Shown: positions 14,282 through 19,673 of the stretch, one piece after another
Position numbering within the stretch: the stretch's first letter is position 1
Layout: every line of letters starts with the position of its first letter
Assembly: GCA_050999155.1 (NCBI GenBank)
Contig: JBPCPM010000079.1
Coordinates: 1 to 19,673, forward strand
Reading direction: 5' to 3'
DNA from: JBPCPM01 sp050999155
Lineage (GTDB): Bacteria > Actinomycetota > Thermoleophilia > Solirubrobacterales > 70-9
DNA length: 19,673 nt
Translations under genes and position numbers: made by a program
The notes under the pieces: generated by a model
The model's database searches: none
Told to the model about the DNA's origin: nothing
What the model saw: only the letters and a program-made list of their open reading frames with translations

Positions 14282-15679
14282 ATGGCCTCCACCCGAACCG
14301 CATCCCCCGCCTTCCCCCAACCCGATCGGTCCCTGCCGAGGACCGCCGTGATCGGGGCCGGCTCGTCGGGGCTCGCGGCCGTCAAGACGCTGGCCCAGGC
14401 TGGGGTGCCCGTCGCCTGCTTCGAGGTCTCCGACCGGATCGGCGGCAACTGGGCCTTCGGCAACCCGAACGGGATGTCGGCCGCCTACCGGAGCCTGCAC
14501 ATCAACACGTCCAAGCAGCGGATGGAGTTCTCGGACTTCCCGATGCCCGACCGCTACCCCGACTACCTCCACCACTCCCAGGTCGCCGAGTACTTCACCG
14601 ACTACGCCGACCACTTCGGGCTGGGCGAGCTGATCCGGTTCGAGACCGAGATCGTCCACGCCGACCGCCGGCCGGAGGGCGGCTGGGAGCTGGAGCTCGC
14701 CGGCGCCGGCCGCGAGCGGTTCGACGCCCTGGTCGTCGCCAACGGCCACCACTGGGATCCGCGCTGGCCCGAGCCGGCGTTTCCCGGCCACTTCAACGGG
14801 ATCGAGATGCACGCCCACGAGTACGTCGACGACGACGTCCTGCGTGGCCGGCGCGTGGTGGTCCTGGGCATGGGCAACAGCGCGATGGACATCGCGGTCG
14901 ACGCCAGCCATGTGGCCGAGCGGACGGTGCTGGCCGCCCGGCGCGGCGCCCATGTGATCCCCAAACACCTGTTCGGCAAGCCGACAGATCACCTCGTCGG
15001 CCCGCCGTGGATCCCGTTTGCGGTCCGGCGGCGGCTGATGGAGCTGGTGCTCGGCACCGTGGTGGGACCGATGACCAACTACGGCCTGCCCGAGCCCGAC
15101 CACCGTCTCGGGGCGGCCCACCCCACCGCCTCGAGCCGCATCCTCGACCGCGTGGCGCACGGATTGATCACGCCCCGTCCGACCATCGCGGAGCTTCGGG
15201 GTGACCGCGTCCGCTTCGCCGACGGCAGCGAGGAGCTCGCCGACGTGATCGTCTACTGCACCGGCTACCGGGTGACGTTTCCCTTCTTCGATCCCGAGCT
15301 GGTCAGCGCTCCGGACAACGACCTGGCGCTGTTCCGGCGGGTCTTCCACCCCACCCTGCCCGCCCTGTTCTTCGTGGGACTGCTCCAGCCCCTCGGGGCC
15401 GTCATGCCGCTCGCCGAGCTCCAGGGCGCGTGGATCGCCGACCACCTGCGCGGGCGCTACGCGCTTCCGTCCCCTGCCGCGGTGCGCCGCGACATGCGCC
15501 GCGAGCGCACGCGGATGTTCCGACGCTACGTGCGCTCGGCCCGGCACACGATGCAGGTCGACTTCGACGAGTACCTCTGGCACTCGGCTCGCGAGCGCCG
15601 CCGAGGCGCCCGGCGAGCGGCCGAATCAGGCGCGCCGCGACCCGTCCCTGTCCGGGCAGCCGAGCCGGCCGCGGCGTAG
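14282..15679 (+). CDS. flavin-containing monooxygenase (FMO-type)
   Basis: NADPH- and FAD-dependent oxygenase of 465 aa expected to hydroxylate a soft nucleophile (amine or sulfide) or act as a Baeyer-Villiger enzyme. The FAD fold is AVIGAGSSGLAAVKTL (22-37). DRIGGNWAFGNPNG and SLHINTSKQRMEFSDFPMP are typical FMO segments. The family signature FPGHFNGIEMHAHEY is at 167-181. The NADPH fold VVVLGMGNSAMDIAV is at 192-206, and YCTGY at 325-329 matches the C-terminal [AC]TGY motif. The tail is Arg/Ala-rich. ATG 14282 is chosen because the upstream frame overlaps the DUF2238-like gene and has no homology. A TACGAT hexamer at 14243-14248 could be its -10 box, giving a leader of about 27 nt. The substrate cannot be assigned. 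Confidence 0.88.
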   Translation: MASTRTASPAFPQPDRSLPRTAVIGAGSSGLAAVKTLAQAGVPVACFEVSDRIGGNWAFGNPNGMSAAYRSLHINTSKQRMEFSDFPMPDRYPDYLHHSQVAEYFTDYADHFGLGELIRFETEIVHADRRPEGGWELELAGAGRERFDALVVANGHHWDPRWPEPAFPGHFNGIEMHAHEYVDDDVLRGRRVVVLGMGNSAMDIAVDASHVAERTVLAARRGAHVIPKHLFGKPTDHLVGPPWIPFAVRRRLMELVLGTVVGPMTNYGLPEPDHRLGAAHPTASSRILDRVAHGLITPRPTIAELRGDRVRFADGSEELADVIVYCTGYRVTFPFFDPELVSAPDNDLALFRRVFHPTLPALFFVGLLQPLGAVMPLAELQGAWIADHLRGRYALPSPAAVRRDMRRERTRMFRRYVRSARHTMQVDFDEYLWHSARERRRGARRAAESGAPRPVPVRAAEPAAA

Positions 15680-15697
15680 ACCCCCACGCCGCCACCG

Positions 15698-15725
15698 CGC
15701 CGGCGACCGGTTCGGCGGGCCGGCG
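15698..15725 (+). terminator. GC-rich hairpin after the monooxygenase gene
   Basis: CGCCGGC (15698-15704) pairs with GCCGGCG (15719-15725). Inside it CCG (15707-15709) pairs with CGG (15716-15718) after a 2-nt bulge, giving about 10 base pairs. It starts 19 nt after the stop codon. There is no T-tract, so termination is only suggested. Confidence 0.35.
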
Positions 15726-15753
15726 AGCGCGGGCCCGGGCCGCCACCGCACCG

Positions 15754-15781
15754 TTAGGCGACGACGGCTAGACGAGATACG
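15754..15781 (+). promoter_or_regulatory. candidate promoter of the membrane-GMC fusion gene
   Basis: TTAGGC (15754-15759) and GATACG (15776-15781) are 16 bp apart and end 10 nt before ATG 15792, which would give a 5' leader of only a few bases. No ribosome-binding site precedes the ATG. Confidence 0.35.
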
Positions 15782-15791
15782 GTCGCTGGGC

Positions 15792-18200
15792 ATGTCCGTC
15801 GCCCCGACCCGGCCGCCCACCCAGCGCCACAGCGATGACCGGCCGGGAGAGCCCCGGGCCGGTGCGCGCCGCCTGATCCTCAGCGGCCCGCGGGCCGAGC
15901 GGCTGGTGCGCTGGGGGCTGATCGAGATGGCCATCGCGTTCGGGACGACCGGGCTGGAGTTCCTGCTCATTCCCGACGCCGTGCTGCGGTCGCTGGCCGA
16001 CGTGGGCGAGCTGTTCGGCGACTTCGACGCGCCGCCGCCGAGCGAGCAGAAGATGTGGCTCGCGCTGGCCTTCTCCTACATGGCGGTGATCACGGCGGTA
16101 TCGGCGTTTGCCGCCTTCGACCCCGCCCGCCAGCGTCCGCTGCTGCTGGTGCTGGTCGTCGGCAAGCTCGCCTCGTCGCTCTCGGCCCTGGCCTTCTTCG
16201 TGGTCGATCAACAGGTCTTCGCCTACCTGCTGAACTTCGTCGTGGACGCGAGCCTCGTGGTCCTGGCCGCGTGGCTGTGGGTCGTCGCCGGCCGGATCGG
16301 CCGGCCGCAGCCCACAGGCCCGGGGTGGCCGGCCGACCCGGCACGGACCTTCGCCGCCTTCGCCCGGACCATGGCGCCCCCCGGCGGCGGCCTGCCCGCC
16401 GGCGAGGCCGAGGTCCCCGTGGCCGAGCGCGTGAGCCGCTACATCGCCGGGCTGCCGCCCCGCCTGGCCACCCGGGTGCACCTCGCGGTGTGGGCCTTCG
16501 ACCACCTCCCGTTCCCCCGCCGGTTCTCACGCCTGCCGGAAGCCGCCCAGCTGCGCCGGCTCGAGCGGCTGGCCGCGAGGGGCCACGGCGTCAGGGCCGA
16601 GCTGCTGCTGGCGATGCGGGCGCTGTTCGGCGTGGCATGGGCCGGCTCGGAGCAGGTCGGCGACGCCATCGGCACCCGACCCGCGTGCGCCGTCGCCTCC
16701 GATGCCGACGTTCCGCCCCCTCCCCCGGCGCTCGGGGATCTCGATCCACCGCCCAGCGGCGAGGACTGCGATGTGGTCATCGTCGGCTCGGGCGCCGGCG
16801 GGGCGACGGCCGCCGCGCGCCTGGCCGGCGCCGGACTCGACGTCGTCGTCGTCGAGGCAGGCGGGCTGGCCGATCGCGACAGCTATCCGGCCGACCCCCT
16901 TGACGCCCTGGCTGCCCTGTATCGCGACGGCGGCCTGACCGTCGCAGAAGGCCGGCCCGCCATCCCCGTCCCCGTCGGTCGTACCGTCGGGGGCACCACG
17001 GTCGTCAACTCCGGCACCTGCTTTCGGACTCCGGATCCGGTGCTCGCCCGATGGAAGGCCGAGCACGGCATCCCCTGGGCCGAGCAGCTCGACGACCGGT
17101 TCGCGGAGGCCGAGCAGCAGCTCGCCGTGACCCCGATCGGCGACGAGGGGCTCGGCGGCAACGGTCACGCGTGTCTCGACGGCGCCCGGGCCCTCGGGGT
17201 CTCGGCGGGACCGATCAGCCGCAACGCGGGGCGGTGCGTCCAGTGCAGCTCCTGTCCGGTCGGCTGCCGCCTCGACGCGAAGCGCTCGATGCACGTCAGC
17301 ACGCTGCCACGGGCCGTGGCCGACGGGGCCCGTGTCCGTGCCGGGACCGAGGTACGGGCGATCCTCGTCGAGAACGGCCGGGCGGCCGGGGTGCAGGCGG
17401 TCGGTCCCGACGGGCGGCCGCGAACCATCCGGGCTCGTGCGGTTGTCTGTGCGGGTGGGGCGATCGGCACGCCGGAGCTGCTGCTGCGCTCGGGCCTTGC
17501 CACCGCGGAGGTCGGCCGCCATCTGCACATCCACCCGGCCGTCTGGGTCGGGGCCCGGTTCGAGCGGCCGATCCGTGGCTGGGAGGGCGTGATGCAGAGT
17601 GCCTACGTCGACGAGTGGGCCGACCGGGGCCTGCTGCTCGAGGCCACGTTCACACCTCTGGCCTTCGGATCGCACTGGCTGGGTGGCGTGGGCGCCGAGC
17701 ACGCCCGGCGGGTCCGCGACTACGGGCACATGGGCTCGATCGGTGTCCACCTCTCCGACCGCTCGGAGGGCCGCGTGCAGCTGGGCGGCGACGGCCACGC
17801 CCGCCTGCGCTACCGGCTGCGCCGCGACGACGCCGCCGCCCTGGTCTTCGGCATCGCCCGCGCCGCGGAGATCATGTTCGCGGCCGGGGCGAGCGAGGTG
17901 TACCCGCAGCTGGCCGGAGCCGACCCGATCACGCCCGGCGGCGTCGCAGCGTTCGAGGCCGGGTCACACCCGCCCTCGCGGCTGCGCCTCGAAGCGTTTC
18001 ACCCCATGGGCACCGCGCGCATGGACCCCGACCCGCGGCGCGGCGTCGTCGGACCCGACGGGCAGGCCCACCATCTCCCCGGCCTCTACGTCGCCGACGC
18101 CAGCGTGTTCCCGAGCTCGCTGGGAGTGAACCCGATGATGACCATCATCGCCTGCGCCGACCAGATCGCGTCGGACCTCGCCGACCGGCTCGCGAGCTGA
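15792..18200 (+). CDS. membrane-anchored GMC oxidoreductase: four-helix membrane domain fused to an alcohol-oxidase-type flavoprotein
   Basis: Protein of 802 aa. The N-terminal third holds four membrane helices (about 40-62, 88-109, 115-138 and 143-167), with Lys125 in the third. A helical linker region (about 185-297, including LRRLERLAARGHGVRAELLL) recalls the module ahead of the flavin domain in long-chain alcohol oxidases. From about 326 comes a complete GMC flavoprotein: the FAD fold with GSGAGG (333-337 core, from G332), the substrate-loop segment GRTVGGTTVVNSGTCFR, and the catalytic pair His737 (FHPMGTARM) and Asn780 (GVNPMMT). Cys482, Cys485, Cys488 and Cys492 form CVQCSSCPVGC just before LDAKRSM. 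GMC enzymes of this branch oxidise fatty alcohols, sterols or similar lipids. Membrane helices would place it near such substrates or near quinone; that is inference. Confidence 0.85.
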   Translation: MSVAPTRPPTQRHSDDRPGEPRAGARRLILSGPRAERLVRWGLIEMAIAFGTTGLEFLLIPDAVLRSLADVGELFGDFDAPPPSEQKMWLALAFSYMAVITAVSAFAAFDPARQRPLLLVLVVGKLASSLSALAFFVVDQQVFAYLLNFVVDASLVVLAAWLWVVAGRIGRPQPTGPGWPADPARTFAAFARTMAPPGGGLPAGEAEVPVAERVSRYIAGLPPRLATRVHLAVWAFDHLPFPRRFSRLPEAAQLRRLERLAARGHGVRAELLLAMRALFGVAWAGSEQVGDAIGTRPACAVASDADVPPPPPALGDLDPPPSGEDCDVVIVGSGAGGATAAARLAGAGLDVVVVEAGGLADRDSYPADPLDALAALYRDGGLTVAEGRPAIPVPVGRTVGGTTVVNSGTCFRTPDPVLARWKAEHGIPWAEQLDDRFAEAEQQLAVTPIGDEGLGGNGHACLDGARALGVSAGPISRNAGRCVQCSSCPVGCRLDAKRSMHVSTLPRAVADGARVRAGTEVRAILVENGRAAGVQAVGPDGRPRTIRARAVVCAGGAIGTPELLLRSGLATAEVGRHLHIHPAVWVGARFERPIRGWEGVMQSAYVDEWADRGLLLEATFTPLAFGSHWLGGVGAEHARRVRDYGHMGSIGVHLSDRSEGRVQLGGDGHARLRYRLRRDDAAALVFGIARAAEIMFAAGASEVYPQLAGADPITPGGVAAFEAGSHPPSRLRLEAFHPMGTARMDPDPRRGVVGPDGQAHHLPGLYVADASVFPSSLGVNPMMTIIACADQIASDLADRLAS

Positions 18201-18209
18201 GTCCCGCGG

Positions 18210-19118
18210 TCAGGCCGGATGGGGCCGGTGGGGCTCGTCCGGATCCTCGGCCGCTGATTCCGGCTCCGGCCGCGGCTCTGTCACCCCTCCGGCCGGTCCC
18301 TCCACGGGCGGCCTCGCCGATGTTCCTGCGGTTCTGTCGCGCGGCTCGGCCGGGAGCTGGGAGGAGGAAGGCGCCCCCGGTGCCTCGGCCCCCGTGTCCG
18401 GAGGCTGGTGCGGCGCGGGCGGCTGCTCGGCGGGCGTCGCGGGGTCCCGCTCCTCTTCAACAGCCGTGGTCGGGGACCCGGCGGTCGTGCCGGCCGCGTC
18501 GCCCACCGGCGGGTGGTGTGGCGCGACGGGCTGCTCAGGCCCCGACGCAGCCGCCGCCTGGGTGCTCGAGGGGTCCGCGGCGGCCGACGGCGGCTCGGCC
18601 GGCTCCGGGCCCGAGGCGGGGACGGTGGGCGCGGGACGGGTGAAGCGGCCGATCGCGCCTCCGACGACCTCGCGGGCGTGGCTGAAGGTCACCTGGTCCT
18701 CCTGCATCGTCATCCAGCCGCCGACGGTCGTGCCGATCACGCCCAGAAGACCGAGAAACGACCCCCACCGGGGATCCAGGCCGACGCCGCCCAGGACCTC
18801 GACGCTGTCCCCCGGCACGTCGAGGATGCGGTAGATGACCAGCACGGTGGCCAGTCCGCCGAGCACCGTGACGATCGTCGGCAGCGGAATGGCGGTGCTG
18901 GCCTGGCGACCGGCCGAGCGCAGCGCGACCATGCCGAGCGCGATCGCTACGAGCACGAACAGCAGCAGGTCGATGAAGCCGAACGCATCCCATGCGTTGA
19001 ACGACGTCGAGCCGGCGGCGAGGTCGATGCCGTACCAGGGCAGGAACAGACACACGAGCAAGACCGCGGCGGCGACGCCGGTGATCTGGTGGGCTGTGGT
19101 CAGGCGCTGGGGATCCAT
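18210..19118 (-). CDS. four-helix membrane protein with long Pro/Ala/Glu-rich tail
   Basis: Hypothetical protein of 302 aa. Four membrane helices lie at about 12-30, 46-67, 78-97 and 119-137. The first ends in LFLPWYGID and the loop after it contains SFNAWDAFGFIDLLL, a pattern I associate with uncharacterised actinobacterial membrane proteins. Residues about 162-302 form a low-complexity tail rich in Pro, Ala, Glu and Ser with no predicted fold and a His-Pro repeat (HHPP, HQPP, HRPHP). With an even number of helices, both ends should be on the same side, probably cytoplasmic. ATG 19118 has AGGAG 8 nt upstream. It lies 100 bp downstream of folD on the same strand and converges with the GMC fusion gene with 9 bp between stops. 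Function is unknown. Confidence 0.7.
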   Translation of the reverse strand: MDPQRLTTAHQITGVAAAVLLVCLFLPWYGIDLAAGSTSFNAWDAFGFIDLLLFVLVAIALGMVALRSAGRQASTAIPLPTIVTVLGGLATVLVIYRILDVPGDSVEVLGGVGLDPRWGSFLGLLGVIGTTVGGWMTMQEDQVTFSHAREVVGGAIGRFTRPAPTVPASGPEPAEPPSAAADPSSTQAAAASGPEQPVAPHHPPVGDAAGTTAGSPTTAVEEERDPATPAEQPPAPHQPPDTGAEAPGAPSSSQLPAEPRDRTAGTSARPPVEGPAGGVTEPRPEPESAAEDPDEPHRPHPA

Positions 19119-19191
19119 CGAGAAGGCTCCTGGTTCGGGGACCCTGGGCCGGGTTCCGGTGATCCGACCACCCGGCCACGGCCAAGGCTAC

Positions 19192-19211
19192 AGGGGGCTC
19201 CGGTGGCCCCT
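19192..19211 (-). terminator. candidate hairpin terminator after folD
   Basis: On the minus strand AGGGGC and GCCCCCT flank a 7-nt loop, with one bulged C, beginning 8 nt after the folD stop. There is no T-tract. It separates folD from the downstream membrane-protein gene. Confidence 0.35.
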
Positions 19212-19218
19212 TGCGCGG

Positions 19219-19673
19219 TCAGGCGGCGGTCCGGCGCTCGGCAGCGCGGACGGTGTTGGCCAGCAGCATGGCGATGGTCATCGGCCCGACGCCTCCCGGC
19301 ACCGGGGTGATCGCGCCTGCCACCTCGCGCACCGACTCGAAGTCGACGTCACCCCGCAGGCCGTCGTCGGTGCGGGTCGTCCCGACGTCGATGACGACGG
19401 CGCCCGGTTTGACCATGTCGGCCCCGATCATCTCCGGGCGCCCGGCCGCGGCCACCAGCACGTCGGCCCGGCGGCAGACGGCCGCGAGGTCGCGGGTGCG
19501 GCTGTGGGCGCTGGTCACTGTCGCATCCGCAGCGAGCAGCAGCGCGGCCAGCGGGCGTCCGACCAGGCCCGAGCGCCCGACGATGACCGCCTCGGGGCCA
19601 AACAGCTCGGTGCCGTGGCGCCACAAAAACTCCCCCCCCCCGGCCGGAGTGCCGGGGAAGAGCCCGGGATGGA
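19219..19673 (-). CDS. folD: bifunctional methylene-THF dehydrogenase / methenyl-THF cyclohydrolase (C-terminal part)
   Basis: One-carbon enzyme that interconverts 5,10-methylene- and 10-formyl-tetrahydrofolate using NADP. About 151 codons of the 3' end are present, and the N-terminal half lies beyond the right edge. Clear FolD features are AVIVGRSGLVGRPLAALLL (Rossmann nucleotide site), ADVLVAAAGRPEMI, VKPGAVVIDVGTTR and the signature ITPVPGGVGPMTIAMLL. The frame stays open from the TTG at 19626 to the window end and reads HPGLFPGTPAGGGEFLWRHG, which lines up with the family block P-C-T-P-x-G-(I/V)-x-x-L-L. A run of ten C (19632-19641, plus strand) encodes the unusual Gly-Gly-Gly. The cysteine usually found before TP is Gly here. 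Both oddities are close to the window end and may be base-calling errors. Confidence 0.92.
   Translation of the reverse strand, partial: HPGLFPGTPAGGGEFLWRHGTELFGPEAVIVGRSGLVGRPLAALLLAADATVTSAHSRTRDLAAVCRRADVLVAAAGRPEMIGADMVKPGAVVIDVGTTRTDDGLRGDVDFESVREVAGAITPVPGGVGPMTIAMLLANTVRAAERRTAA

Noticed and set aside
18188..18197. Palindrome GCTCGCGAGC at the end of the GMC fusion gene
   Set aside because: It encodes the final residues, is short, and is expected by chance in GC-rich DNA.
2859..18200. Idea that the amine oxidase, NDH-2, monooxygenase and GMC oxidase form one redox pathway cluster
   Set aside because: They lie on both strands, are separated by housekeeping genes such as gatCAB, and share no operon or common motif. 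Coincidence is as likely.

Overview
The window is uniformly GC-rich DNA with tightly packed genes, many GTG starts and a strong G/C third-position bias. A gatC-gatA-gatB operon, an NDH-2, paired bacterial PH-domain (DUF304) proteins, an 'FLPWY' four-helix membrane protein and several apparently leaderless GTG starts together suggest a chromosomal segment of an actinobacterium. Thermoleophilia-like is my best guess, but it is inference. No tRNA, rRNA, CRISPR array, phage gene or insertion sequence was seen.

Left part (1-5139). The window opens inside ilvB (minus strand, 3' end missing). Divergent from it is a GT-C/ArnT-like membrane glycosyltransferase, which converges on a small membrane zinc-ribbon protein across a 43-nt hairpin. 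Divergent from that is a monoamine-oxidase-type flavoenzyme with a candidate flavinylation cysteine. A secreted or anchored L,D-transpeptidase follows on the minus strand.

Middle (5256-10303). A type II NADH dehydrogenase (minus) has a promoter overlapped by a perfect 19-bp inverted repeat. Divergent from it is a second GT-C glycosyltransferase, a clear paralog of the first. It is translationally coupled to two membrane PH-domain proteins of YdbS/YdbT type. The convergent gap that follows holds two diverged copies of a repeat, 71 bp apart.

Right part (10304-19673). The gatCAB operon (minus) makes the amidotransferase for Gln-tRNA and/or Asn-tRNA. Divergent from it is a DUF2238-like membrane protein, then a flavin-containing monooxygenase, then an 802-residue protein that joins a four-helix membrane domain to a GMC oxidoreductase carrying a CxxCxxCxxxC motif. 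On the minus strand come a four-helix membrane protein with a long Pro/Ala/Glu-rich tail and the 3' part of folD, which runs off the window.

Core metabolism (ilvB, gatCAB, folD, ndh) is interleaved with envelope genes (glycosyltransferases, L,D-transpeptidase, PH-domain proteins) and unlinked-looking flavoenzymes. The strongest items for a second look are the membrane-GMC fusion, the period-71 intergenic repeat, the palindrome on the ndh promoter, the symmetric hairpin at 2433-2475 and the glycosyltransferase-PH-PH coupling. Nothing here proves a wholly new system.
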